From JAAYJR01 sp964611525 (GTDB lineage: Bacteria > Bacteroidota > Bacteroidia > Bacteroidales > Prolixibacteraceae), in contig CAZTAL010000125.1 in the NCBI GenBank assembly GCA_964611525.1, positions 1-64,000 of the forward strand: a stretch of DNA of 64,000 nucleotides, in the 5' to 3' direction. A model generated the notes under the pieces. It was not told the DNA's origin. It ran no database searches and saw only the letters and a list, made by a program, of their open reading frames with translations. Below are positions 1-8,559 of this stretch, in pieces. How positions within the stretch are numbered: the first letter of the stretch is position 1; every line of letters begins with the position of its first letter. A program made the translations under genes and the position numbers.

Positions 1-1628
1 GTAACTAATCAGTGTCAAAATTAATAAATCTATTATTACTGGCAATTTCGGTTTTTGATGTTAATAACTTTCATATTTAAAATATTTTATGGCTTCTGAG
101 ATGTTATTAAATACAGTTTGTTGAAATGTTTTGTAAATATTTTTAAAATCCATAGCTTATTTGCCAATAATTAGATAATATATAGAATTTCTAAGGATAG
201 CAGTTGATAACAAAGTACTCAAATATTTGATATTAAGTGACAAAAGGCGGTATTTTTGTCACATGTCAGAAGAATTGCAGAAATTACATAATATCATAGC
301 TATACTTATCCAGAAGGTTGAGGCACTGGAAAAAGAAAATGCAGAGCTAAAAAACCGTTTGGCAAAATATAAAACGCCTAAAAACAGTAATAACAGTTCT
401 GTTCCGCCATCAAAAGATGAAAACCGTCCCAAGCGTAAAAGTTTGCGTGAAAAAACAGGTCGTAAACCGGGCGGGCAAAAAGGCAGGAAAGGTAATACGT
501 TAAAAATGATTGAGACACCTGACATAATTGAAAAACATATTCCCTCTTATTGTACTTGTTGCGGGAAAGATATTACAGATATTCCTTATGAGTTTGTCGG
601 TAAACGGCAGGTATTTGATATTCCTGAAATAAAAGTAAATGTTATCGAACATCAGGTATTTAAAAAGGTTTGCACCTGTGGACATGAAACAACAAGTGAT
701 TTTCCTTCACAGGCCAATGCTCCTGTAAGTTATGGCAATAATATAGAGAGTTTGATTGGCTATTTGCATACCAGGCAATATATTCCGTTTAAACGTATGC
801 AGGAGTTTTTCAATGATGTGTTCCATGTTTCAATAAGTGAAGGGGGAATTCATTATTTACTGAACAAATTGGTAAAAAAAGCTCAACCTGCTTATGAGAT
901 GATAAAACGAAAACTTATATCGAATACAATTTATGCAATTGGCAGTGATGAAACAGGGGTAAAAGTAGGTGGTGACAAACATTGGGCATGGACATGGCAA
1001 AACGATGGAGCTACATTTATAACCATTACAGACAACCGGGCACAAAGAAGTATAACAGAGACATTTGGGAGCGGTTTCGAAAAAAGTATATTGGTACATG
1101 ACTGTTGGAAGAGTCATTTTAATACCAAAGCATTGTCACATCAAATATGCATGGCTCATTTGCTTCGTGATTTAAATTATTTTACTGAAAGATATAACCA
1201 TAAGTGGAGCAGGGTATGTAAAGCCCTTTTCAAATCAGCCATATCGTTAAAAAACAAAATGGGATGTAATGATTATTATACCAAAGGCCATCAAAGATTA
1301 ACAATCGAAAAAAGGTTAGACCGCTTATTGGATTATTGTTTGCCAAAGGAACATAAAGAACTTGTTTCTTTTCAAAAAAGGTTGATCAAATACAGAGAAT
1401 ATTTGTTCACGTTCCTTTACCACCCTAAAGTTCCTTATGATAATAATGCATCAGAAAGGGCTATAAGAAATATCAAGGTGAAACAGAAAATATCAGGACA
1501 ATTCAGATCACCAACCGGCTCACATATCTTCGCTGTTCTTAGATCGGTTACTGATACTACCTTAAAAAACAATAATAATGTTTTAAAATCATTACAGTTT
1601 ATCGCTAATTTGCAGACTGATTAGTTAC
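1..1628 (+). mobile_element. Complete IS66-family insertion sequence (single-ORF type)
   Basis: The element is bounded by terminal inverted repeats. The left end reads GTAACTAATCAGT at 1-13, and its exact reverse complement lies at 1616-1628. Ends beginning GTAA are typical of the IS66 family. One transposase gene fills it and no tnpA/tnpB accessory genes are present, as in the ISBst12-like subgroup. The transposase stop codon lies inside the right inverted repeat. The base after the right end continues an hsdS reading frame, so the element sits inside that gene. The expected 8-bp target duplication on the right would be CGATATTT (1629-1636). The left copy is outside the window and cannot be checked. 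Confidence 0.9.
263..1624 (+). CDS. IS66 family transposase
   Basis: This is the DDE transposase of the insertion sequence. The N-terminus is a coiled coil (roughly residues 5-35), followed by a basic linker rich in Lys, Arg and Gly. A zinc-finger-like CTCCGKD / CTCGHE cysteine region (zf-IS66) comes next, then the catalytic domain. The likely acidic residues are the Asp in SDETGVKV, the Asp in VHDCWKSHF and the Glu in NNASERAIR. I chose the ATG at 263, giving about 453 residues. An upstream in-frame TTG at 227 would add 12 residues but looks like leader. The length is close to normal for IS66 TnpC proteins and there is no frameshift, so it may still be active. Confidence 0.93.
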   Translation: MSEELQKLHNIIAILIQKVEALEKENAELKNRLAKYKTPKNSNNSSVPPSKDENRPKRKSLREKTGRKPGGQKGRKGNTLKMIETPDIIEKHIPSYCTCCGKDITDIPYEFVGKRQVFDIPEIKVNVIEHQVFKKVCTCGHETTSDFPSQANAPVSYGNNIESLIGYLHTRQYIPFKRMQEFFNDVFHVSISEGGIHYLLNKLVKKAQPAYEMIKRKLISNTIYAIGSDETGVKVGGDKHWAWTWQNDGATFITITDNRAQRSITETFGSGFEKSILVHDCWKSHFNTKALSHQICMAHLLRDLNYFTERYNHKWSRVCKALFKSAISLKNKMGCNDYYTKGHQRLTIEKRLDRLLDYCLPKEHKELVSFQKRLIKYREYLFTFLYHPKVPYDNNASERAIRNIKVKQKISGQFRSPTGSHIFAVLRSVTDTTLKNNNNVLKSLQFIANLQTD

Positions 1629-2738
1629 CGATATTTTAATGTCAGTTAGAGCTCCGGTTGGAGCAACAAATATTGCGAATGTAAAATGTTGTATTGGCAG
1701 AGGATTATCAGCAATCAGATATTCACATTGCAACAAATTTCTGTTTTATTTTTTCAGATTAATTGAAAATAAACTTAATGAAAAAGGAACGGGAACAACT
1801 TTTCGTGCTATTTCAGGTGATGTAATTAAGAATGTAAAAATTTATCTCCCCCCCTTCCTGAGCAACACCGTATCGTAGCCAAAATAGAAGAATTACTCAG
1901 CAGTCTGGGCAAAGGCATAGAGAGTTTGAAAACAGCACAGCAGCAGCTTAAAATATATCGTCAGGCAGTATTGAAATGGGCATTTGAAGGAAGGCTGACA
2001 AATGAAAATGTGAAAGATGAGGGATTACCAAAGGGGTGGGATGTAACAGTTCTTAAAAACTTAACAACTAAAGTAGAAAAGGTCAGAAAAAAGGATAGAA
2101 ATCCCTCTGAGGAGTTTGTATATATAGACATAGGAAGTATTGATAACCAGATTAATAAAATTGTTGGTCATAAAATTTATCAGTGGAATAATGCGCCATC
2201 AAGAGCACAATATATAATTGAATATGGAGATATTTTATTTTCAACTGTCCGAACTTATCTAAAGAATATTGCTTTTGTGGATAAAGAATTCTATCATCAT
2301 CAAATAGGTTCATCAGGATTTACTATAATTCGGGCGAATAAAAGTAAGATAATTCATAAATATCTTTTTTATTATTCATTATGTGAAAGTTTTATTCGTC
2401 CACTGAATGAATTACAGACAGGAACTTCTTATCCAGCGGTTAGAGATAGTGATGTTTTGTCACAAAATATTATATTTCCCTATTCATTAATTGAACAGAA
2501 AAAGGTAATTTCTGAAATAGAATCACGTTTTTCTTTCTGTGATAAAATAGAGGAAACCATAACACAAAGTCTTCAGAAAGCAGAAGCATTGCGTCAGAGC
2601 ATTATGAAACAAGCATTTGAAGGCAAGCTTGTACCACAGGATCCGAATGATGAACCTGCTAGTGTGCTGCTTGAGAGGATTAAGGCAGAGAGAACTACCA
2701 ATACAACCAGACAGAGGAAATTAAATTTTAAATCATGA
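1629..2738 (+). pseudogene. hsdS: Type I restriction specificity subunit HsdS, interrupted by IS66 and frameshifted
   Basis: HsdS recognises the DNA target in type I restriction-modification. The first codons after the IS read DILMSVRAPVGATN..CIGRGLSAIR, the conserved end of the first target-recognition domain, so the IS removed the start of the gene (outside the window or lost). This frame runs to a stop at 1878. At the C7 run 1848-1854 the conserved LPPLPEQHRIVAKIEEL motif needs an eighth C. Beyond it the next frame (codons after about 1855 to 2738) encodes the central conserved helix (KTAQQQLKIYRQAVLKWAFE), a second recognition domain with EYGDILFSTVRTYL, and the C-terminal helical repeat (EALRQSIMKQAFEGKL). 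The stop overlaps the hsdM start (ATGA). The C-terminal half could be made from an internal start and act as a half-subunit, but there is no good ATG. Confidence 0.85.
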
Positions 2739-4237
2739 GCACAGAAACCAATAATACTTCTGGAATCATCAGTAAGGTATGGAGCTTCTGTACCGTACTG
2801 AAAGATGATGGTGTAAGCTATGGTGATTATCTGGAGCAGCTTACATATTTGTTGTTCCTCAAGATGACGGATGAGTTCAGCAAACCACCATATAACAGAA
2901 AGCTCCCTATACCTGAAGAATATAACTGGGAAAGTCTGAAAGAGAAAAGGGGAGCAGAGCTTGAAGCGCATTACACAATCCTTCTAAGAGAATTATCACA
3001 GTCAAGTGGTATTCTGGGGCAGATATTCACTAAAAGCCAGAACAAGATACAAGACCCTGCCAAGCTCTATAAATTAATCGACATGATAGACAGGGAGCAG
3101 TGGAGCCTTATGGGAGCTGATATCAAGGGAGCAATTTATGAAGGGCTGCTGGAGAAAAACGCAGAGGATACCAAGAGCGGTGCCGGTCAGTATTTCACGC
3201 CCAGAGCTTTAATAAGGGCTATGGTGGAATGCGTTCACCCTGTACCAATGAAAACAATTGCTGATCCTGCATGTGGTACAGGAGGTTTTTTTCTGGCTTC
3301 ATATGACTTGATTGCCAATCCGGATAATTATTCCCTTACCAAAGAAGAGAAAGAATTTTTAAAGAATAAGACGTTTTGCGGGAATGAAATAGTGGCCAAT
3401 ACACGCAGAATGGCATTAATGAATCTTTTCTTGCATAATATTGGCGATTTTGAGAGTGAAAGTTTTATCTCTCCTGCTGATGCCTTAGTAGCAGATACAG
3501 GCTTACGTGTGGATTATGTGATGACTAATCCTCCCTTTGGCAAAAAAAGCAGCATGACCTTCACAAATGAGGAAGGAGAGCAGGCCAGTGAAGACCTTAC
3601 ATACAATCGCCAGGATTTCTGGGTGACTACCAGTAACAAACAATTGAATTTTGTCCAGCACATCCGTACCCTTCTAAAATCAGATGGTCATGCAGCAGTG
3701 GTATTGCCTGATAATGTACTGTTTGAAGGAGGAGCAGGTGAAACTGTAAGGAAAAAACTTCTGGAGACAACTAACCTTCACACCATTCTTCGCCTACCTA
3801 CAGGTATATTTTATAAGCCGGGTGTGAAAGCCAATGTTGTATTTTTTGACAATAAACCTGCTGCAAAAACACCATGGACAAAAGAAATATGGTATTACGA
3901 TTTACGTACCAACACTCACTTCACCCTTAAAAAGAATCCTCTGAAATATGAAGATCTGAGTGATTTTATCAGATGCTACAACCCTCTTAACATCCTTCTT
4001 CGCAAGGATACTTATCATCCGGAGAGCAATCCTGAAGGAAGATGGAGAAAGTTCACTTATGAGGAAATAACTGAAAGAGACAAGACCAGCCTTGATATAA
4101 TATGGATAAAGGATAAGAGCCTTACAGACCTTGATAATCTTCCAGATCCTGATGTGCTGGCAAATGATATTATAGAGAACATGGAGGCAGGGATTGAGAG
4201 TTTTAAAGAAATTATGGAATCCTTGAACGATAAATAG
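2735..4237 (+). CDS. hsdM: Type I restriction-modification DNA methyltransferase subunit HsdM
   Basis: This is the N6-adenine methyltransferase subunit of a type I system. It works as a complex with HsdS, and with HsdR for cleavage. The N-terminal helical HsdM_N domain covers about residues 8-130. The SAM-binding motif I is DPACGTGGFFLASYD (near residue 180) and catalytic motif IV is TNPPFGKK (near residue 267). At 500 residues it is normal length and intact. It starts inside the hsdS stop codon, so the two genes were translationally coupled. Because hsdS is broken and no hsdR is visible here, modification by this locus is doubtful unless the half-HsdS or another specificity subunit supplies target recognition. 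Confidence 0.95.
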   Translation: MSTETNNTSGIISKVWSFCTVLKDDGVSYGDYLEQLTYLLFLKMTDEFSKPPYNRKLPIPEEYNWESLKEKRGAELEAHYTILLRELSQSSGILGQIFTKSQNKIQDPAKLYKLIDMIDREQWSLMGADIKGAIYEGLLEKNAEDTKSGAGQYFTPRALIRAMVECVHPVPMKTIADPACGTGGFFLASYDLIANPDNYSLTKEEKEFLKNKTFCGNEIVANTRRMALMNLFLHNIGDFESESFISPADALVADTGLRVDYVMTNPPFGKKSSMTFTNEEGEQASEDLTYNRQDFWVTTSNKQLNFVQHIRTLLKSDGHAAVVLPDNVLFEGGAGETVRKKLLETTNLHTILRLPTGIFYKPGVKANVVFFDNKPAAKTPWTKEIWYYDLRTNTHFTLKKNPLKYEDLSDFIRCYNPLNILLRKDTYHPESNPEGRWRKFTYEEITERDKTSLDIIWIKDKSLTDLDNLPDPDVLANDIIENMEAGIESFKEIMESLNDK

Positions 4238-4562
4238 ACCGCTAGAGAAAGTACCTTAAAACGTCTATATCAAACTCAGGGAGACTATACTACTTACTAC
4301 AAAGAGTAAAGTTATATTTCTGATATCAGTAATAATAGTATTATGAAAATATCCACCATAGAGGAGCAGGATAAGAATGGAATTATGTATTTATAATTAT
4401 GCCGTATTGATATAATCGTTACTTTTGACAGAGATTCATATTATTATAGTTATTAATTGGAAATGTTTCCCAATTGTTTCCCTTTTGAAGGTAAAGAGCT
4501 AATTGAAATATTATAACTTATTGATATACATCAAATTAGGGCAGATGAACACTTTCCCATCA
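4238..4562. other. Intergenic region between hsdM and the island boundary
   Basis: AT-rich sequence with no open reading frame that I can support and no clear terminator hairpin. It ends where the 26-bp tRNA-derived repeat begins, so this is the last stretch of resident chromosome before the integrated island. Confidence 0.5.
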
Positions 4563-4588
4563 GAGCCACTCACGGGACTCGAACCCGC
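4563..4588. repeat. Left attachment site: displaced tRNA-Thr 3' end
   Basis: These 26 bases are identical to 31561-31586, covering the T-arm and acceptor 3' strand of the tRNA-Thr gene. The identity stops abruptly on both sides (CTTTTTATT here versus GACCTGCG at the tRNA). There is no tRNA body here, so this is the displaced original 3' end left by integration. Confidence 0.9.
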
Positions 4589-4634
4589 TTTTTATTCAGC
4601 TTAAAATCAATAATTTGTAATTCCAAATTTACGA

Positions 4635-4655
4635 CAGGTCTCGATTTTGACACCT
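4635..4655 (+). repeat. Probable integrase arm-type site, left end
   Basis: The 21-nt stretch CAGGTCTCGATT-TT-GACACCT matches 31439-31459 at 19 of 21 positions. It sits about 46 bp inside the left core repeat. Its presence at both ends of the element, and only there, suggests an arm-type binding site for the tyrosine recombinase or an excision factor. Confidence 0.6.
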
Positions 4656-4760
4656 ATATAACTACATCATGTTCAATGAACTAATACAAATATAATTCTC
4701 TTTATTATAATCTCAAAATAAACCATCTGACCGGAATACCCAGCCAGATTGAAAACAATA

Positions 4761-5180
4761 TTAAAAAGATACTTTGACACCGATACCTGTATCTGCCGGC
4801 CCAATGGCAGCTTTCTTTAACCATCGGTTACAAGTTATCTGTAGCACATATCCGGCAACAATTGAAATACCTCCTCCAATGTATCCTATATTAGCAATAT
4901 TTTCATCAATGGTACCGTATTGATACAATCCGGTTGATAATCCTGCTAAAAATCCACCACCAACAGTTAACCATATACCGGTTAATTTCTTAGAACGATA
5001 TTTACTAAGGCAATACCTGATTTTCCTTACCTCATCCTGCCAGGTAGCCTCATTTACTTGCATCGAATTAAATTCCGACAATTGAATTTGCAGATCATTC
5101 GCCTTGTCATTCTCATAACTAGTTTGTGAAAATGTTGCAATCGGCAAAACAACCAAAATAATAAGTATAATATTTTTCAT
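4761..5180 (-). CDS. Hypothetical membrane protein with signal peptide
   Basis: No family recognised. From the ATG at 5180 the protein is 139 residues, beginning with a clear signal peptide (MKNIILIILVVLPIATFSQ) that decides the start. A longer version beginning at 5219 would bury this peptide. A polar segment (about 20-65) is followed by two hydrophobic glycine-rich segments (GIWLTVGGGFLAGLSTG and IGYIGGGISIVAGYV), probably membrane-spanning. It follows the 5192-5719 gene by 11 bases on the same strand, so the two are likely co-transcribed and may act together in the envelope. Confidence 0.65.
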   Translation of the reverse strand: MKNIILIILVVLPIATFSQTSYENDKANDLQIQLSEFNSMQVNEATWQDEVRKIRYCLSKYRSKKLTGIWLTVGGGFLAGLSTGLYQYGTIDENIANIGYIGGGISIVAGYVLQITCNRWLKKAAIGPADTGIGVKVSF

Positions 5181-5191
5181 TGTGTTTGATT

Positions 5192-5719
5192 TTAAATTGC
5201 TAATAACAGTAATATCCATGCAGCCCAGCCCAAAGCAGTGTTACCTACATTTTTTCCTTTGGCCTTTTTCTTGTAACATGTCAGATAGACCGGATCAGAG
5301 AAATTATTTCTGTTTTTAGACATGATATAAGTATCATTGCCCTTATCAGGAGTGGGATTAGCTAATGTTGCTCCAATTATCGCAAAAGGGCCAAACAATA
5401 CACCCATTGCAACATGAAATCCTGTTTTTCCATGATACAGGTCAGCATCACTACGCCCCCTGAGACATTTTTCAGAATCATCAAGCTGCTGATAAGCTGA
5501 CAATACTTTGTCATTGGGATCTTCAAAAATTATCGAGTATATATCATCACCTGGGATATAGTACACTTCTCCACCAGTTTTGAATTTTACCTCGCAGTTC
5601 TTGATTTTTTTGACTTTCCCTGAAAATGTCATTTGATTGTTCAGGGTAATTACATCTGCTGCCTGAGTGAATACAAATGAGCACAGCAGCAAGTTCAAAA
5701 TAATAGATTTCTTCTTCAT
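5192..5719 (-). CDS. Hypothetical exported protein
   Basis: No named family recognised. The 175-residue product begins with a signal peptide (KKKSIILNLLLCSFVFTQA). It continues with a beta-rich segment DVITLNNQMTFSGKVKKI...YYIPGDDIYSIIFED, a layout common in small Bacteroidota envelope proteins that respond to or modify surface components. A central hydrophobic stretch (FHVAMGVLFGPFAIIGATLA) and a C-terminal hydrophobic tail (ALGWAAWILLLLAI) suggest membrane association. It is the first gene of a probable two-gene unit with 4761-5180. Confidence 0.65.
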   Translation of the reverse strand: MKKKSIILNLLLCSFVFTQAADVITLNNQMTFSGKVKKIKNCEVKFKTGGEVYYIPGDDIYSIIFEDPNDKVLSAYQQLDDSEKCLRGRSDADLYHGKTGFHVAMGVLFGPFAIIGATLANPTPDKGNDTYIMSKNRNNFSDPVYLTCYKKKAKGKNVGNTALGWAAWILLLLAI

Positions 5720-5870
5720 AGTAATAGAATTTAAATTATTAAATGCGAATTATAGTCTGGCCGAAATCAGCCAGTGTTAATTTTCAGGAATGGTGCCTGA
5801 GGGATAGTTTGAAAGTATAAGTGATTAGTTAAAGGCTTGATTATACTAAATTTATTGATTAGCCTTTGGC

Positions 5871-6329
5871 CTAAAATAATCCTTCCCCAGCCATAGAAGT
5901 ATAACCTTCAGGCAACAATATCAGGTGGTCAAGCAAAGTAATATCAAGCAGTTTCCCTGCATCTTTAAGCTTTTTTGTAATCTTTATATCAGCATCACTA
6001 GGATCACCATTACCTGAAGGATGGTTGTGAGCCAAGATCAAATTTATGGCTGAAGCTTTAAGTGCCGCCTGATATATGCATTTTGCATCTACAACAGTAC
6101 CTGATATTCCACCAAATGAAATAAGATGGTAACCTAATACTCTGTTTGCCCTGTTTAAATAAAGGGCATAAAATGACTCCCTATAGTTTATATCATGGTT
6201 CCAGATATGACGGAATATATTTTCTGCATCTTTGGAACAGCTGACCTTTACCATTTCAGAAGGCTTAATGACAGGTTTGTAAGAAATTTCAATTTCTGAA
6301 ACCTTTGGAATATTTATATCGTTTGTCAT
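5871..6329 (-). CDS. RadC-like JAB-domain protein of mobile elements
   Basis: This is a short RadC family protein (152 residues) consisting of the JAB/MPN metalloprotease-like domain only. It lacks the N-terminal helix-hairpin-helix region of chromosomal RadC. The JAMM metal-binding motif H-x-H-x7-S-x2-D is intact as HNHPSGNGDPSDAD near residue 100. Such short RadC copies are typical of plasmids, phages and integrative elements in Bacteroidota; their biochemical role is unproven and the link to DNA repair is doubtful. The start codon overlaps the stop of the upstream gene (ATGA at 6326-6329), so it is coupled to 6326-6703. Confidence 0.88.
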   Translation of the reverse strand: MTNDINIPKVSEIEISYKPVIKPSEMVKVSCSKDAENIFRHIWNHDINYRESFYALYLNRANRVLGYHLISFGGISGTVVDAKCIYQAALKASAINLILAHNHPSGNGDPSDADIKITKKLKDAGKLLDITLLDHLILLPEGYTSMAGEGLF

Positions 6330-6703
6330 GATTTATGTAATTGAATTTTTGTAAGGTAATCACTGTAGTTAGCTTCAATTGCCTTGTTCAGATAATTTGA
6401 TTCCAGGTCAATTGCCTCGATGTCATTAAACCAATCCCAGAACCTGTCAAATCTTTCAGGATTATCCTCATCCCATTGATCTAATATTCTATCATCGTAA
6501 ATAAGTACTATCTCTGAATACATGCCAAAATCATGTGAAAACCATTTCACTTTATAATAGCACATACAGGCAAATTCATCAGGTATGGGGTAATTATTTC
6601 TTAGGTATTGTAGAAGTACTTTCATCTCAACGTGGTTTTTTTTCAAAAATTCCGGATCACCAACCTGGCCAAATCCGTTACTTCCTATTACTAAATAATC
6701 CAT
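6326..6703 (-). CDS. Hypothetical acidic protein of mobile-element type
   Basis: No family recognised. The product is 125 residues, acidic and rich in aromatic residues, with a Trp cluster DRFWDWFND near residue 90 and no signal or membrane segment, so it is probably cytoplasmic. It overlaps the radC-like gene by four bases and follows 6709-7011 closely. Together these form a small island operon of accessory genes. Confidence 0.6.
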   Translation of the reverse strand: MDYLVIGSNGFGQVGDPEFLKKNHVEMKVLLQYLRNNYPIPDEFACMCYYKVKWFSHDFGMYSEIVLIYDDRILDQWDEDNPERFDRFWDWFNDIEAIDLESNYLNKAIEANYSDYLTKIQLHKS

Positions 6704-6708
6704 AAATA

Positions 6709-7011
6709 TTATCCTATGCCCTTAGGTTTTTTTGTGGTATCTGGCTCACCATTAATTACTTTATTTGTGAAAATTTTCTTTCTCGCACCATCCCCAATTT
6801 CAATAAAAGAGGCTTGATAGCGGATAGCTAATTCTTTAGCAATTTTGTTTCTCTCTTTTTTGGTAACATATTGTTTCAGTAAAGGATATTTACCACCCAA
6901 TAATTCACATGACAAGCTGTCAATATTATCTGTAACCTGTAAAATTACCGGCCGGTTTTTAATTAAGTAATCTCTGTAAAAACCGAAGTAGAAATAACTT
7001 TTCTTTTTCAT
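6709..7011 (-). CDS. Hypothetical protein
   Basis: No family recognised. I start it at the ATG at 7011 (MKKKSYFYFGFYRDYL), giving 100 residues. A longer frame beginning at 7152 would overlap the real gene at 7022-7333 in another frame and is unlikely. The product is basic, with no membrane segment, and ends in a Lys/Pro-rich tail. Spacing of 5 bases to the next gene downstream supports co-transcription. Confidence 0.55.
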   Translation of the reverse strand: MKKKSYFYFGFYRDYLIKNRPVILQVTDNIDSLSCELLGGKYPLLKQYVTKKERNKIAKELAIRYQASFIEIGDGARKKIFTNKVINGEPDTTKKPKGIG

Positions 7012-7021
7012 AGTGTAAATT

Positions 7022-7333
7022 TTAAGTGTGAATGCTCCATCCTGGTTTATTGTCAGAGTCAATGCAAACTGAGAATGTAGGTGCACCACCACTGCCATAT
7101 CCGTCATGAGCACCATGAAAAATAAATCCACCATTGAGGATAAATTTCTCATTCAGGGTTATCTCAAAATAGAGGCTATGAGGTGCAAAGTCACTGTAAA
7201 GGGTAACTGTGTATCTTTTAACTGAGTAGTTTTCCAATCTGGAATAAGTCCCATTGAAACTTTTCATCAGGTCATGTTCTTTGGCAAAGGTCTTGATCTC
7301 ATCAAGCCTGCCATTTGATTTGTCTATAATCAT
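7022..7333 (-). CDS. Hypothetical protein, first gene of a small island operon
   Basis: The 103-residue product has an N-terminal helical segment (DEIKTFAKEHDLMKSF) and a beta-rich C-terminal part containing NGGFIFHGAHDGYGSGGAPTF. This resembles the layout of small DUF4120-like proteins found on Bacteroidota mobile elements, but I cannot confirm that family. It is the most upstream member of a minus-strand set running to 5871. Confidence 0.6.
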   Translation of the reverse strand: MIIDKSNGRLDEIKTFAKEHDLMKSFNGTYSRLENYSVKRYTVTLYSDFAPHSLYFEITLNEKFILNGGFIFHGAHDGYGSGGAPTFSVCIDSDNKPGWSIHT

Positions 7334-7575
7334 GTTATATAAGAATTAAGATTTAACAGGATGAGGTTTTGGGGATGGAAGTTTATTTGATCATCATTTG
7401 CTCTATTTAAATAATAAGATGTAAATTTGATATGAACTGAGAAGACATTTTTACTGGTCTATTGAATGGAGGTATTATAATTACTTCAGGAAAAATTTGG
7501 GTTACCCAGTCAAATAAGAGGGGTAAACAAAGCTGACAATAGAGAAATAAACAAATGTTTTTGTTTATACATTCC

Positions 7576-7585
7576 GTTATGTGCC
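7576..7585 (+). repeat. Cassette boundary half-site (5' side of the PIN-like gene)
   Basis: GTTATGTGCC here is the exact reverse complement of GGCACATAAC at 8383-8392. The two flank the PIN-like gene as an integron cassette's leading GTTRRRY-type box and trailing RYYYAAC-type box would. No folded attC lies on the upstream side. Confidence 0.5.
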
Positions 7586-7602
7586 AAATTGAATAAATAA
7601 CA

Positions 7603-8391
7603 ATGCAACAAGTAATCTGCGATACAAATATTTGGTATAATATTGCCAATGGATTAATATCTGACGAGCAACTTAATGAAGTTCAGCTCTTTGGAACGTC
7701 TGTGAATATTAGAGAAATATCATCAACCCCTAATCTGGTTAACGACATTGAACTAATGGCACGAGTTGTTAAAGCAATGTACAATTACAGTCATAAAGTT
7801 ATTATTCAAAACCCAATGGAGTATTTAATTTCCCTTTTCTATTGGGACTATGAGCCAAATACTGAAACAGAAAAAAGATTACTTGAGGATGGTTTTAATA
7901 AAATAATGGACATTGATTTAGAAACAATTCCGGAACAAAATGTAATTGACACAAAAAATCAAATAGACGAGCTTGTCAAAGCAGACACTGAATTAGCCAA
8001 TAAAATAAATACTGGTTTAATAAAAATAAGACAAGAAATAAAAAAACAGGTTGACAAGGAAAAACATAGAAAAAAGGACTTTACTGTAAAATGGAAAGAA
8101 TTTATATCGAATCTTGTTCTAGAGTATAGTAAAAAACATTGTGACAAAGTATATGAATTAGACATAAACAGCCAAGTCTGGGAACAACTCGAATTTTTCC
8201 TAATAACATGGGAATCATACTTTAAAAACAATTTAGAAATAGGGAATTGGAAATTTGACAAAAACGACTGGGAAGACTTATTCAATTTGATTTATGTCTG
8301 CCCAGGTCGAAAATATTGGACTTTTGAACGAAAATGGAATACAATTTTTGAAGGTAATGACAGACTAAGAAAATATAAATTCGGCACATAA
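7603..8391 (+). CDS. PIN-like domain protein, cassette-borne
   Basis: The N-terminus CDTNIWYNIANG is the first acidic motif of a PIN-like nuclease fold. A long helical middle section (EIKKQVDKEKHRKKD) follows. The C-terminus has the clustered acidic/aromatic pattern KNDWEDLFNLIYVCPGRKYWTFERKW, as seen in large PIN-like proteins where the last acidic residues complete the metal site. I infer a metal-dependent RNase or DNase; no antitoxin gene is adjacent. It stands alone on the plus strand between minus-strand operons. Its stop codon overlaps the cassette box at 8383-8392, so it looks like a captured gene cassette. Confidence 0.65.
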   Translation: MQQVICDTNIWYNIANGLISDEQLNEVQLFGTSVNIREISSTPNLVNDIELMARVVKAMYNYSHKVIIQNPMEYLISLFYWDYEPNTETEKRLLEDGFNKIMDIDLETIPEQNVIDTKNQIDELVKADTELANKINTGLIKIRQEIKKQVDKEKHRKKDFTVKWKEFISNLVLEYSKKHCDKVYELDINSQVWEQLEFFLITWESYFKNNLEIGNWKFDKNDWEDLFNLIYVCPGRKYWTFERKWNTIFEGNDRLRKYKFGT

Positions 8392-8521
8392 CACAGTACA
8401 TATTGCAGGGCGGGGTTCGGTGGTACTCCAACTGCGGATTCTCGTTTCGCAGTTCCGTGTCCTATGGACAGTAACGCGCTCCGAAATCCGCCCCGACAAC
8501 ATGTACCAACCGTTAGCTGTA
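8383..8521 (+). repeat. attC-like folded recombination site between two cassette genes
   Basis: About 139 bp with the architecture of an integron attC site. The outer box ACATAAC (8386-8392) and the final box GTTAGCT (8512-8518) bracket imperfectly complementary inner pairs: GTACATATTG (8396-8405) with CAACATGTAC (8497-8506), and GGGCGGGGTTCGG with CCGAAATCCGCCC. An inner hairpin AACTGCG/CGCAGTT forms the apical region. It is GC-rich in an AT-rich neighbourhood. Each flanking gene also has complementary boxes at its own two ends, as circular cassettes would. No IntI-type integrase is visible in the window. Confidence 0.6.
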
Positions 8522-8559
8522 ATTTTAAACAGTCCTAAACTTAAAATTATAATTTGAGA

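Noticed and set aside
6709..7152. Longer version of the 6709-7011 gene starting at 7152
   Set aside because: Its first 47 codons overlap 7022-7333 in another frame. The ATG at 7011 begins a normal-looking N-terminus.
7407..7649. An 80-residue hydrophobic minus-strand frame opposite the PIN-like gene start
   Set aside because: It overlaps the cassette boundary and the well-supported PIN-like start, and its Ile/Phe/Cys-rich composition is typical of the complement of AT-rich DNA.
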